Below, one piece after another: positions 41,783-51,234 of a stretch of DNA of 64,000 bases. The notes beneath the pieces were generated by a model. The model did not search any database. It was not told where the DNA came from and worked only from the letters and a program-made list of their open reading frames with translations. Positions within the stretch are counted from its first letter, which is position 1. Every line of letters starts with the position of its first letter. The stretch is from assembly GCA_016721925.1 (NCBI GenBank), contig JADKHE010000013.1, forward strand, positions 372,001 through 436,000, written 5' to 3'. A program made the translations under genes and the position numbers. This stretch comes from Candidatus Skiveiella danica. Its GTDB lineage: Bacteria > Pseudomonadota > Gammaproteobacteria > Burkholderiales > Burkholderiaceae_C.

Positions 41783-42919
41783 ATGTCTGATTTAAGTCTT
41801 CAACTGCAGCAGGCCGCAAGCCAACTACCAGTTTCAAGCTACTTTGACGAAGCCTTGCACCAGCTTGAGCTGCGCAACATCTTCCAGCGAGGTCCGCGCT
41901 ATGTCGGGCACCAGCTCGCCGTGCCCGCCGAGGGTGACTACTACGCACTGCCGCAGGAAGGCGAAGGTCGGGCCCTGGTGCGTACCGCCTCGGGCGTGGA
42001 GCTGATTTCCAACGTCTGCCGCCATCGCCAGGCGGTCATGCTCAAGGGTCGGGGTTCTCTGCACCAAAGCGCCAAGGGCAGCGCAGGGGGCAACATCGTC
42101 TGCCCGCTGCACCGCTGGACCTATGCGCCTGGCGGCCAGTTGCTGGGGGCACCCCACTTCGCGCACGATCCCTGTCTGGACCTGAACAATTACAAGCTGC
42201 GCGAGTGGAACGGCCTGCTGTTCGAAGACAACGGCCGCGACATCGCCGCCGACCTGGCGGGCATGGGTCCGCGCGCCGATCTCGATTTCACCGGCTACGC
42301 GCTCGACCGCGTGGAACTGCACGAGTGCAACTACAACTGGAAGACCTTCATCGAGGTCTATCTGGAGGACTACCACGTCGGCCCCTTCCACCCTGGGCTG
42401 GGCAGCGTGGTCACCTGTGACGACCTGCGCTGGGAGTTCAAGCCCGAGTATTCGGTGCAGACCGTTGGTGTGACCAACTGGCAGGGCAAGGCGGGCAGCC
42501 CGGTCTACGAGCGCTGGCACCGGCAACTGATGCAGTACCGCCAGGGCGCGGCGCCCAAGTTCGGAGCGATCTGGCTCACCTACTACCCGCACATCATGGT
42601 GGAGTGGTATCCGCATGTGCTGACGGTTTCGACGCTGCACCCGATGGGGCCGCAGAAGACGCTGAACATGGTGGAGTTCTACTACCCCGAGGAAATCGTG
42701 GCGTTCGAGCGCGAGTTCGTCGAGGCCCAGCAGGCCGCCTACATGGAGACCTGCATCGAGGACGACGAGATCGGCGAGCGCATGGATGCGGGCCGGCGCG
42801 CCCTGATGCAGCGCGGGGACAACGAGGTTGGCCCCTACCAGAGCCCGATGGAAGACGGCATGCAGCATTTCCACGAGTGGTACCGCGGCGTCATGGGCCT
42901 TGAGAAGACGCAAGTTTGA
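41783..42919 (+). CDS. Rieske [2Fe-2S] ring-hydroxylating oxygenase, alpha-subunit type
   Basis: 378 residues. Rieske cluster motif CRHRQAVML and CPLHRWTYAPGG (C-x-H then C-x2-H, about residues 79 and 112). The catalytic domain has NYNWKTFIEVYLEDYHVGPF with the Glu-Asp-x-x-His pattern for the mononuclear iron (about 186-206). It is a monooxygenase or dioxygenase on an aromatic, betaine-like or similar substrate that cannot be identified from sequence. A partner reductase is not in the window. The stop codon TGA overlaps a dispersed repeat copy by one base. Confidence 0.85.
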   Translation: MSDLSLQLQQAASQLPVSSYFDEALHQLELRNIFQRGPRYVGHQLAVPAEGDYYALPQEGEGRALVRTASGVELISNVCRHRQAVMLKGRGSLHQSAKGSAGGNIVCPLHRWTYAPGGQLLGAPHFAHDPCLDLNNYKLREWNGLLFEDNGRDIAADLAGMGPRADLDFTGYALDRVELHECNYNWKTFIEVYLEDYHVGPFHPGLGSVVTCDDLRWEFKPEYSVQTVGVTNWQGKAGSPVYERWHRQLMQYRQGAAPKFGAIWLTYYPHIMVEWYPHVLTVSTLHPMGPQKTLNMVEFYYPEEIVAFEREFVEAQQAAYMETCIEDDEIGERMDAGRRALMQRGDNEVGPYQSPMEDGMQHFHEWYRGVMGLEKTQV

Positions 42920-42963
42920 TAGCGACTATCGACCATTTGGCGCCGGGAATGCGCCTATTTGAT
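42919..42963 (+). repeat. Dispersed ATAGC/GACC element, copy 6
   Basis: ATAGC, 7 nt, GACC, ATTT, GGCGCCGGGAATG, then CGCCTATTTGA. It begins on the last base of the Rieske gene stop codon, in the gap before the transporter gene. Confidence 0.78.
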
Positions 42964-42978
42964 ACATAAGGACCGGTT

Positions 42979-43866
42979 TTGCAGGCCTTGTGGATGGTGC
43001 TGGCGTCGCTTTTCTTCGCGACGATGAGCGTGTGCATCAAGTACGCCTCGGCGCACTTCAACCTGGTGGAGTTGGTGTGCTACCGCGGCGCCATCGGCAT
43101 CGTCTTCATGGCCACCTGGTGCCATGTCCGGGGCGTGTCGCTCAAAACCCCCGTGCCAATGATGCACGTGTGGCGCAGCATCGTCGGTGTGGCCTCCCTG
43201 ACGGCCTGGTTCTACGCCATTGCCAAGTTGCCGCTGGCCACGGCCATGACGCTGAACTACATGAGCGGCATCTGGGTGGCGGCTTTTCTGGTCGGCGGCA
43301 CGATGATCATGGGCCGCATCCAGGACGTCGGACGCCAGGGCCCCATCGTACTGACCGTGATGGCCGGCTTCACCGGCGTGATCATGACGCTGCGACCCAC
43401 CCTCGAGCAAAACCAGCTGTTCGCCGGCCTGATCGGCCTGCTTTCGGGCCTGGGCGCCGCATTTGCGTACCTGCAGGTCGCCGCGCTCGGCCGCGTGGGT
43501 GAGCCCGAGGCCCGCACCGTGCTGTATTTCTCCGTGGGCGCCACGGTGGCGGGCGCGATCGGCATGCTGTTCACCGGCACCAGCGCCTGGGTCTGGCCGC
43601 AGGCCTTGTGGTTGCTGCCGATCGGCGTCCTGGCCGCCCTGGGGCAACTCTGCATGACCCGCGCCTACAGCCAGGGCGCCACGCTGGTGGTGGCCAACCT
43701 GCAATACTCTGGGATCGTGTTCGCCGCGCTGTTTGGCATGGTGCTGTTCGGCGACCAGATCCCGGCGATCGGCTGGGCCGGCATGGCGCTGATCATCGCC
43801 AGCGGCATCGCTGCCACCTTCCTGCGTTCGCGCGCCCTGCCCAACCCGCCCGCCGAGGAGCACTGA
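42979..43866 (+). CDS. EamA-family (DMT) transporter
   Basis: 295 residues with about ten membrane helices and two EamA repeats. The first begins LWMVLASLFFATMSVCIKYA; the second has GLLSGLGAAFAYLQVAALGR (about 153-172) and the C-terminal YSGIVFAALFGMVLFGDQIP. TTG start at 42979 with AAGGA 6 nt upstream. Members export metabolites or act as drug/metabolite transporters; the substrate is unknown. It is followed 3 bp later by a sulfurtransferase gene. Confidence 0.88.
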   Translation: MQALWMVLASLFFATMSVCIKYASAHFNLVELVCYRGAIGIVFMATWCHVRGVSLKTPVPMMHVWRSIVGVASLTAWFYAIAKLPLATAMTLNYMSGIWVAAFLVGGTMIMGRIQDVGRQGPIVLTVMAGFTGVIMTLRPTLEQNQLFAGLIGLLSGLGAAFAYLQVAALGRVGEPEARTVLYFSVGATVAGAIGMLFTGTSAWVWPQALWLLPIGVLAALGQLCMTRAYSQGATLVVANLQYSGIVFAALFGMVLFGDQIPAIGWAGMALIIASGIAATFLRSRALPNPPAEEH

Positions 43867-43869
43867 CCC

Positions 43870-44745
43870 ATGCCCACCCCATCGACCCCGTTCACCACCC
43901 TGATTTCCGTTGAACAGCTGCAGGCCCTGCGGGCCAGCGGCGCGCCGCTGAAGGTGTTTGACTGCACTTCTGAGCTGATGAATCCCGAGGCGGCCGACCG
44001 CCTTTACGCGCAGGTTCACATCGCCGGTGCCATGCAGGCGCACCTGGACCGCAACCTCAGCGCGCCAAGTGCCGCTGACGCCGTCAACGGCGGGCGGCAC
44101 CCCCTGCCGCGGCGCGAGCTGTTTGCCGAGTGGCTGCGCGACACCGGCTTTGACAACACGATGCAGGCCGTGGTCTATGACCGCAATGGCGCCAGTTACT
44201 GCGGGCGCCTGTGGTGGATGCTGAAATGGGCCGGCCACGAGGCCGTAGCCGTGCTCGACGGTGGCCTGCAGGCCTGGGAAGCCGCCGGTGGCGCGGTGGA
44301 GAGTGGCGCGCCGGCCAAGCCTGAAGTCGGTCACTTCACGCTTTCGGCTGAAAAGACTACGCTCGCCACCACGCCAACCGTGGCCGCCAACCTGGGCCGC
44401 CCCGCCCAGACGATCGTCGATGCACGAGCCACCCCCCGCTTCCGCGGCGAAATGGAGCCGCTGGACCCGGTGGCCGGCCACATTCCCGGTGCCTTGAACC
44501 GGCCGTTCGGGCTGAACCTCGGGCCCGACGGCCGGTTCAAGGCGCCAGCCGAGCTGAAAGCCGAATTCGAGGCGCTGCTGGCTGGCCGCGACCCGGCAAC
44601 CGTCGTCCACCACTGCGGCAGCGGCGTCACCGCCGTGCCCAACCTGCTGGCCATGGAAATCGCCGGGCTGGGCCGCGCGGCCCTGTACGCGGGCAGCTGG
44701 AGCGAGTGGTGCAACACGCCCGGCCTGCCGTGCGCGCAAGGTTGA
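43870..44745 (+). CDS. Thiosulfate/3-mercaptopyruvate sulfurtransferase (two rhodanese domains)
   Basis: 291 residues in two rhodanese domains. The N-terminal inactive domain contains VVYDRNGASYCGRLWWMLKW and HEAVAVLDGGLQAWEAAGG. The C-terminal catalytic loop is HHCGSGVTAVPNLLAMEIAG with the active Cys (about residue 248) and a mercaptopyruvate-type CGSGVTA sequence. The enzyme moves sulfane sulfur to thiol acceptors. It lies within a run from the Rieske gene to the U32 protease gene. Confidence 0.9.
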   Translation: MPTPSTPFTTLISVEQLQALRASGAPLKVFDCTSELMNPEAADRLYAQVHIAGAMQAHLDRNLSAPSAADAVNGGRHPLPRRELFAEWLRDTGFDNTMQAVVYDRNGASYCGRLWWMLKWAGHEAVAVLDGGLQAWEAAGGAVESGAPAKPEVGHFTLSAEKTTLATTPTVAANLGRPAQTIVDARATPRFRGEMEPLDPVAGHIPGALNRPFGLNLGPDGRFKAPAELKAEFEALLAGRDPATVVHHCGSGVTAVPNLLAMEIAGLGRAALYAGSWSEWCNTPGLPCAQG

Positions 44746-44761
44746 TTCCACCGTGACCCCC

Positions 44762-46153
44762 ATGAAAACCCCTGAACTGCTCCTGCCCGCCGGCTCGCTG
44801 GCCAAGATGCGCGCCGCCTACGACTTTGGCGCGGACGCCGTGTACGCCGGCCAGCCGCGCTATTCCCTGCGCGCACGCAACAACGAGTTCAGGCTGGAGC
44901 AGATCGGCCAGGGCATCGCGGAGGCCCACGCACGGGGCAAGAAGTTCTTCCTGACCAGCAACCTGTTGCCGCACAACGACAAGGTGCGCACCTACATGCG
45001 CGACATCGAGCCGGTGATCGCGATGGGCCCCGACGCGCTGATCATGGCCGACCCGGGCCTGATCATGATGGTGCGCGAGAAGTGGCCCGAGGTGGCGATC
45101 CACCTCTCGGTACAGGCCAACACGGTGAACTACATGGCGGTGAAGTTCTGGCAGCGTTTGGGCGTGGCGCGCATCATTTTGTCGCGCGAACTGAGCCTGG
45201 ACGAGATCGAGAAGATCCGCCAGGAATGCCCGGACATTGAGCTGGAAGTCTTCGTGCACGGCGCGCTGTGCATCGCCTACTCGGGGCGCTGCCTGCTCTC
45301 GGGCTATTTCAACCGGCGGGACCCGAACCAGGGCACCTGCACCAACGCCTGCCGATGGAACTACACCCCGCAGGCCGGTAGCGACGACAACGATGCGGGC
45401 GAAGTGCAGCCTGTGAAGCTGGAGGGCGATTTCAACTTTGCCGAGGCACAGCTTGAAGCGGAGCAGTCGTTTTCCGCCTGTGGCGGCGGCACGCGGCATC
45501 CGCTGGCCGACCGCGTCTACCTGCTCGAAGAGAAAGAGCGCCCCGGCCAGCTCATGCCGATCATGGAAGACGAGCACGGCACCTACATCATGAACAGCAA
45601 AGATTTGCGGGCTGTGGAACATGTCGAGCGGCTGGTGAAGATCGGCGTCGATTCCCTCAAGATCGAGGGCCGCACCAAGAGCCAGTACTACGTCACGCGC
45701 ACGGCGCAGACCTACCGCCGCGCCATCGACGATGCCGTGGCCGGTCGGCCGTTCAACCCGAATCTGATCACGGAACTTGAAGGCCTGGCCAACAGGGGCT
45801 ACACCGCGGGTTTCCTGGAGCGGCGGCCGGCGCAGGACTACCAGAACTACGAGACCGGAAGCTCCGAGGCGCACCACAGCCAGTTCGTCGGCGAGGTGCT
45901 GTCGACCAAAGACGGCTGGGCCGAGGTCGAAACCAAGAACCGCTTCGCGGTGGGCGATACGCTGGAGATCATCCACCCGGCCGGCAACCGCATCTCGGTG
46001 CTGGAACAGATGAAGAGCCTAGAAGGCGAATCCATCCAGGTGGCCTCGGGCAGTCCGATGCGGGTGTGGATTCCCGTGGCCGGCCCCGCGGAGGGCGCCC
46101 TGCTCGCCCGGGTTTTCGCACCTCAGGCCTCGCCTCCGCTGGCACGCGCCTGA
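44762..46153 (+). CDS. U32-family peptidase-like protein (tRNA hydroxylation TrhP/YegQ type)
   Basis: 463 residues. Family core: LLPAGSLAKMRAAYDFGADA at the start, IELEVFVHGALCIAYSGRCL around residue 160, and the four-Cys region GALCIAYSGRC plus QGTCTNACRWNY, expected to bind an iron-sulfur cluster. KIGVDSLKIEGRTKSQYYVT follows. In E. coli YegQ/TrhP, U32 proteins are needed for tRNA U34 hydroxylation. Start ATG 44762; a GTG at 44753 is alternative. Confidence 0.9.
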   Translation: MKTPELLLPAGSLAKMRAAYDFGADAVYAGQPRYSLRARNNEFRLEQIGQGIAEAHARGKKFFLTSNLLPHNDKVRTYMRDIEPVIAMGPDALIMADPGLIMMVREKWPEVAIHLSVQANTVNYMAVKFWQRLGVARIILSRELSLDEIEKIRQECPDIELEVFVHGALCIAYSGRCLLSGYFNRRDPNQGTCTNACRWNYTPQAGSDDNDAGEVQPVKLEGDFNFAEAQLEAEQSFSACGGGTRHPLADRVYLLEEKERPGQLMPIMEDEHGTYIMNSKDLRAVEHVERLVKIGVDSLKIEGRTKSQYYVTRTAQTYRRAIDDAVAGRPFNPNLITELEGLANRGYTAGFLERRPAQDYQNYETGSSEAHHSQFVGEVLSTKDGWAEVETKNRFAVGDTLEIIHPAGNRISVLEQMKSLEGESIQVASGSPMRVWIPVAGPAEGALLARVFAPQASPPLARA

Positions 46154-46276
46154 TCGCTGGCCAGTCTGCCCCGCTTGCGCGGCGCCCTGGCCTCGCCACC
46201 TGTCACCGCGGTGATCGTCACCCCACAGGGACTCGTGCACCATGCGGGCGACCCGTTACCCACCGCATGAGGCCCC

Positions 46277-48478
46277 ATGAGCGAGACCAGCCTTCAGACC
46301 CACCACCGCATCTGCCCCCTCTGTGAGGCTTGTTGTGGACTTGAGGTGCAAACCCAGGGTGACCAGGTGATCCGCGTGCGCGGCCACGCGAGCGATATCT
46401 TCAGCCACGGCTACCTGTGTCCCAAGGGCGTGGCGCTGAAGGATCTGCACGAAGACCCGGACCGCCTGCGAGCCCCACTGATCAAGCGCAACGGCGTGTT
46501 CCATGAAGCGAGTTGGGACGAGGCCTTCGCCGAGATCGAGCGCCGCCTGCCCCCGCTGATAGCGCAGCATGGCCGCAACGCCGTCGGCGTGGTCGCCGGC
46601 AACCCCACCTCGCACAAGCTGGGACTGATGCTCTATTACCCACGCCTGCTGAAGGCGCTGGGCACCCGCAACATCTTCAGCGCTGCGACGCTGGACCAGA
46701 TGCCACGCCACGTGGTCAGCGGCCTGCTCTACGGCCACTGGATGAGCGTGCCGGTGCCGGATATCGCGCGCACGGACTGGCTGCTGGTGCTGGGCGCCAA
46801 CCCCGTGGCCAGCAACGGCAGCATGTGGACCGTGCCCGACTTCCGCGGCAAGGCCCGGGCGATGCAGGCCCGTGGCGGGCGCCTGATCGTGATCGACCCG
46901 CGCCGCAGCGAAACCGCAGCACTGGCCGACGAGCACCATTTCATCCGGCCCGGATCCGATGCGTTCCTGCTGGCAGGCATGCTGCACCACCTGTTTGCCG
47001 AGGGGCTGGTGAGCGGCGGGGCCGCCTCGGCACTGGTCGACGGGCTCGACCGGGTGCGCGAGGCCGTCGCCCCTTTCTCTCCGGCGCGCGTGTCCCCGCG
47101 CTGCGGGGTGCACGCTGAAACCATTCAGCGCCTCGCGACCGAACTGGCCAGCACGCCGCGCGCTGCGCTGTACGGCCGCATCGGCACCTGCACCCAGCGC
47201 TTCGGCACCCTCTCCACCTGGCTGATCGATGTGCTGAACATCCTGACCGGCCACCTGGACCAACCCGGCGGAACGATGTTTCCGAAGGCGGCCGCGTTTG
47301 CCGCCAACACCCAGGGCAAGCCCGGCAGCGGCCGCGGCGTGGTGACCGGACGTTTTGCGACGCGCGTCAGCCAGGCGCCCGAGGTGATGGGCGAGGTTCC
47401 GATCACCTGCCTGGCTGAGGAGATCGAGACACCTGGCGAAGGCCAGGTCCGCGCGTTGATCACCCTGGCCACCAACCCGGTGCTGTCTTCGCCCAACGGC
47501 GCCCGGCTGGCGCGGGCCCTTGACGGCCTGGATTTCATGGTCAGCATGGACATCTACCTGAACGAGACCACGCGCCACGCGGATGTCATCCTGCCCGGTC
47601 CGTCTCCCCTGGAGGATCTTCACTACGACGTGCCCTACCCGCAGATGTCGTGGATGAACCATGCGCGGTTCAGTGCGCCCGTGTTCGCGCGTGCGTCCGG
47701 ACAGCCCGCCGAGTGGGAAACCTTGTTGCGCCTGGCCGCCATCGCGCAAGGGCTGGCAGTGCCCCACGATGCCCGCGCCATCGACGAGCAACTGTTCGCC
47801 GAAGATGTACGGCGCCAGTTTGGAGACCAGGCGCCCGCCGTCCTGCGGGCCAGCGCAGGCCTGCATGGGCCGGAGCGACTGCTGGATCTGGCGCTGCGCC
47901 ATGGGCCGTACCAGCTGGATCTGGCCCGAGTCAAGGCGGCCGAGGACGGCTTGGATCTCGGCTTCCTGATGCCCCGTCTGCACGAACTCCTGCGCACCCC
48001 CACCGGACGCATCGACCTGGCGCCTTCCGATTTGCTGGCCGAACTGGGGCACGCGAAACGTTCCATGCAGGAAGGCGCTCCATCCCTGGTGATCGTCGGG
48101 CGGCGCGATGCACGCTCCAACAACAGCTGGATGCACAACCTGCCCACCCTGGAAAAAGGTCCGATGCGCTGCACCCTGCTGGTCCACCCGAACGATGCCG
48201 CACGGCATTCCCTCGTCGCCGGCGCTCAGGCGCGGTTACGGCGTCCCGACGGGCAGGGTGAGTCGCTGACGGTTGAAGTCACCATCACCGACGAGGTCAT
48301 GCCGGGCGTGGTGAGCCTGCCGCACGGCTGGGGTCACGATGCGCCGGGCATTCGGCTGACCCTCGCCGGGCGTCGCCCGGGGGTCAACCTCAATGCCTTG
48401 CTGGCCGACACCGAACGCGATCCCCTGTCAGGAAATGCCGTTCTGAGCGGGATCGAAGTCGAGCTCGAAGCCACCTGA
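46277..48478 (+). CDS. Molybdopterin oxidoreductase (FdhF/DMSO-reductase superfamily)
   Basis: 733 residues. The N-terminal [4Fe-4S] domain CPLCEACCGLEV (residue about 13-24) and CPKGVALKDL match the superfamily. The P450-like loop GNPTSHKLGLMLYYPRLLKA follows. Cofactor-binding blocks include LLVLGANPVASNGSMW and GGRLIVIDPRRSETAALADE. The C-terminal dinucleotide-binding domain ends with LPHGWGHDAPGIRL near residue 685. The Mo ligand position has no Cys or Sec that I can identify. No electron-transfer subunit or maturation gene is adjacent, so it may be cytoplasmic and act with a free ferredoxin. Substrate unknown. Confidence 0.88.
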   Translation: MSETSLQTHHRICPLCEACCGLEVQTQGDQVIRVRGHASDIFSHGYLCPKGVALKDLHEDPDRLRAPLIKRNGVFHEASWDEAFAEIERRLPPLIAQHGRNAVGVVAGNPTSHKLGLMLYYPRLLKALGTRNIFSAATLDQMPRHVVSGLLYGHWMSVPVPDIARTDWLLVLGANPVASNGSMWTVPDFRGKARAMQARGGRLIVIDPRRSETAALADEHHFIRPGSDAFLLAGMLHHLFAEGLVSGGAASALVDGLDRVREAVAPFSPARVSPRCGVHAETIQRLATELASTPRAALYGRIGTCTQRFGTLSTWLIDVLNILTGHLDQPGGTMFPKAAAFAANTQGKPGSGRGVVTGRFATRVSQAPEVMGEVPITCLAEEIETPGEGQVRALITLATNPVLSSPNGARLARALDGLDFMVSMDIYLNETTRHADVILPGPSPLEDLHYDVPYPQMSWMNHARFSAPVFARASGQPAEWETLLRLAAIAQGLAVPHDARAIDEQLFAEDVRRQFGDQAPAVLRASAGLHGPERLLDLALRHGPYQLDLARVKAAEDGLDLGFLMPRLHELLRTPTGRIDLAPSDLLAELGHAKRSMQEGAPSLVIVGRRDARSNNSWMHNLPTLEKGPMRCTLLVHPNDAARHSLVAGAQARLRRPDGQGESLTVEVTITDEVMPGVVSLPHGWGHDAPGIRLTLAGRRPGVNLNALLADTERDPLSGNAVLSGIEVELEAT

Positions 48479-48500
48479 ACCGGGTTCGACAACACCCGTG

Positions 48501-48539
48501 AAAAAGCCCCGCAGGCCTCCATGCCTGCGGGGCTTTTTC
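48501..48539. terminator. Bidirectional intrinsic terminator
   Basis: AAAAAGCCCCGCAGGC pairs with GCCTGCGGGGCTTTTT across a 6-nt loop. It ends the oxidoreductase gene (plus) and acnB (minus). Confidence 0.94.
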
Positions 48540-48554
48540 TTTCAGCGCGCGGCT

Positions 48555-51146
48555 TCAGGCGGTCACGGCCTTGGCGTTCTCTAGGTATTCCTCGATCTGG
48601 TTGAAATTGAGGTACTTGTAGATCGCCGCGCCATCCTTGTTCACGATGCCCATGGCTTCGTGGTACTCGGCCACCGTCGGGATCTTGCCCAGCTTGGACG
48701 CAATGGCGGCCAACTCGGCCGAACCCAGGAACACGTTGGTGTTCTTGCCCAGGCGGTTGGGGAAGTTGCGGGTGGACGTGGAGATCACCGTGGCGCCTTC
48801 GCGAACCTGGGCCTGGTTGCCCATGCACAGCGAGCAGCCCGGCATTTCGGTGCGGGCGCCAGCGGCGCCAAAGCTGGCGTAGTGGCCTTCCTTGATCAAT
48901 TCGCTCTCGTCCATCTTGGTCGGCGGCGCGACCCACAGCTTGACCGGAATGTCGCGGCTGCCACCCAGCAGCTTGGCCGCGGCCCGGAAGTGGCCGATGT
49001 TGGTCATGCACGAACCGATGAAGGCCTCATCGATCTTGGTGCCGGCGACTTCGGACAAGAACTTGGCGTCGTCGGGGTCGTTCGGACAACAGACGATCGG
49101 CTCCTTGATGTCGGCCAGATCGATCTCGATCACCGCGGCGTATTCGGCGTCCTTGTCGGCTTCGAGCAACTCGGGCTTGGCCAGCCAGGCTTCGACCTTT
49201 TCGATACGACGGGCCAGCGTCTTGGCGTCGGCATAACCGTCGGCGATCATGTTCTTCATCAGAACGACGTTCGACTTCAGGTACTCCTGCACCGGCTCCT
49301 TGTTGAGCTTGATGGTGCAGCCCGCAGCGGAACGCTCAGCCGATGCGTCGGACAGCTCGAACGCCTGCTCTACCTTCAGGTCCGGCAGACCTTCGATTTC
49401 CAGAATGCGGCCGGAGAACACGTTCTTCTTGCCGGCCTTGGCCACGGTCAGCAGACCGGCCTTGATGGCGTACAGCGGGATGGCGTGCACCAGGTCACGC
49501 AGCGTGACGCCGGGTTGCATCTGGCCCTTGAAACGCACCAGCACCGACTCGGGCATGTCCAGCGGCATGACACCCGTGGCGGCACCGAAGGCCACCAGGC
49601 CGGAGCCCGCAGGGAAGGAAATGCCGATCGGGAAGCGCGTGTGCGAGTCACCGCCCGTGCCCACGGTGTCGGGCAGCAACAGGCGGTTGAGCCAGCTGTG
49701 AATCACGCCGTCGCCCGGACGCAAGGCCACCCCACCACGGCTGGAGATGAACTTGGGCAGTTCGCGGTGGGTCTTGACGTCCACCGGCTTCGGATAGGCA
49801 GCGGTGTGGCAGAAGGACTGCATCACCAGATCGGCGGAGAAGCCCAGGCAGGCCAGCTCCTTGAGCTCGTCGCGGGTCATCGGGCCGGTGGTGTCCTGCG
49901 AGCCCACGGTGGTCATGCGCGGCTCACAATAGGTGCCGGGGCGCACGCCCTGGCCTTCAGGCAGCCCGACGGCACGGCCGACCATCTTCTGCGCCAGCGT
50001 GAAGCCTGCTTTGGTCGCAGCAGGCACGCTCGGCAGGCGGAACAGCGTGGAGGCGGGCAGGCCCAGGAATTCGCGCGCCTTGGCGGTCAGCGAGCGGCCG
50101 ATGATCAGGTTGATGCGGCCGCCGGCGCGCACTTCGTCGAACAGCACGTCGCTCTTGAGCTTGAACTCGGCCACGGTCTCGCCGTTCTTGACCAGCTTGC
50201 CGTCGTAGGGCAGCACATCGATCACGTCGCCCATTTCCAGCTTGGATACATCCACCTCGATCGGCAGCGAACCAGAGTCTTCCTGCGTGTTGAAGAAGAT
50301 GGGAGCGATCTTGCCGCCTAGCGTGACGCCGCCGAAGCGCTTGTTCGGCACGAACGGGATGTCCTGGCCGGTGGCCCAGATCACGCTGTTGGTGGCGGAT
50401 TTTCGGCTGGAGCCCGTACCCACCACATCGCCCACGTAGGCAACCAGGTGCCCCTTCTTTTTCAGATCCTCGATGAACTGCATTGGGCCGCGCTTGCCGT
50501 CTTCCTCAGGCCTGAAAGCCGCGTCCGGACGCGTGTTCTTCAGCATGGCAAGGTAGTGCATCGGGATGTCAGGGCGCGTGGTGGCATCCGGGGCGGGCGA
50601 GAGGTCGTCGGTGTTGGTCTCGCCGGGCACCTTGAACACGGTGACGGTGATCTTTTTCGCGACTTCGGGGCGGCTGGTAAACCATTCGGCATCGGCCCAG
50701 CTTTGCATCACTTCCTTGGCCGTGACGTTGCCGGCCTTGGCCTTTTCCGCCACGTCGTTGAAGTAATCGAACATCAGCAAGGTCTTCTTCAGGGCCGCAC
50801 CGGCCACGGCCGCCACTTCGGCGTCGTCCAGCAGTTCGATCAGAGGATGCACGTTGTAACCGCCCACCATGGTGCCGAGCAGCTCCGTGGCCTTGGCTTT
50901 GGAGATCAGGCCCACCGCAATGTCACCATGCGCCACGGCAGCGAGGAAGCTGGCCTTGACCTTGGCGGCATCGTCCACGCCGGGCGGTACGCGGTGCGTC
51001 AGCAGGTCCATCAGGAAGGCCTCTTCACCGGCCGGCGGGTTCTTGATCAGCTCGATGAGGTCGGCCACCTGCTTCGCATCGAGTGGAAGCGGCGGAATAC
51101 CCAAGGCCGCACGCTCTGCGGCATGTTCACGATAAGCTTTCAACAT
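48555..51146 (-). CDS. acnB: Aconitate hydratase B
   Basis: 863 residues from ATG 51146 (GGAGA 8 nt upstream; an upstream TTG is in frame but less likely). N-terminal HEAT-like region (MLKAYREHAAERAALGIPPL, LLGTMVGGYNVHPLIELLDD). The cluster-binding Cys lie in IGSCMTNIGHFRAAAKLL and PGCSLCMGNQA toward the C-terminus. AcnB interconverts citrate and isocitrate in the TCA cycle and can bind RNA without its cluster. First of the block acnB, hypothetical, CoA lyase, mdh on this strand. Confidence 0.97.
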   Translation of the reverse strand: MLKAYREHAAERAALGIPPLPLDAKQVADLIELIKNPPAGEEAFLMDLLTHRVPPGVDDAAKVKASFLAAVAHGDIAVGLISKAKATELLGTMVGGYNVHPLIELLDDAEVAAVAGAALKKTLLMFDYFNDVAEKAKAGNVTAKEVMQSWADAEWFTSRPEVAKKITVTVFKVPGETNTDDLSPAPDATTRPDIPMHYLAMLKNTRPDAAFRPEEDGKRGPMQFIEDLKKKGHLVAYVGDVVGTGSSRKSATNSVIWATGQDIPFVPNKRFGGVTLGGKIAPIFFNTQEDSGSLPIEVDVSKLEMGDVIDVLPYDGKLVKNGETVAEFKLKSDVLFDEVRAGGRINLIIGRSLTAKAREFLGLPASTLFRLPSVPAATKAGFTLAQKMVGRAVGLPEGQGVRPGTYCEPRMTTVGSQDTTGPMTRDELKELACLGFSADLVMQSFCHTAAYPKPVDVKTHRELPKFISSRGGVALRPGDGVIHSWLNRLLLPDTVGTGGDSHTRFPIGISFPAGSGLVAFGAATGVMPLDMPESVLVRFKGQMQPGVTLRDLVHAIPLYAIKAGLLTVAKAGKKNVFSGRILEIEGLPDLKVEQAFELSDASAERSAAGCTIKLNKEPVQEYLKSNVVLMKNMIADGYADAKTLARRIEKVEAWLAKPELLEADKDAEYAAVIEIDLADIKEPIVCCPNDPDDAKFLSEVAGTKIDEAFIGSCMTNIGHFRAAAKLLGGSRDIPVKLWVAPPTKMDESELIKEGHYASFGAAGARTEMPGCSLCMGNQAQVREGATVISTSTRNFPNRLGKNTNVFLGSAELAAIASKLGKIPTVAEYHEAMGIVNKDGAAIYKYLNFNQIEEYLENAKAVTA

Positions 51147-51189
51147 GATTTCATTCTCCAAAGATCACAACAATTTTGTTCAAATGCCC

Positions 51190-51230
51190 AATTACCCTTG
51201 ATCCAGCCTCAAAGGGTCTCTTTCTGCTAT
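51190..51230 (-). repeat. Dispersed ATAGC/GACC element, copy 7
   Basis: Minus strand ATAGC, 7 nt, GACC, CTTT, GAGGCTGGAT, then a diverged tail. It lies between acnB and the small secreted-protein gene. The most diverged core among the nine copies. Confidence 0.6.
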
Positions 51231-51234
51231 CGAA

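Noticed and set aside
46256..48208. 650-codon minus-strand frame over the molybdopterin oxidoreductase
   Set aside because: Shadow of a gene with conserved Fe-S and cofactor motifs on the plus strand.
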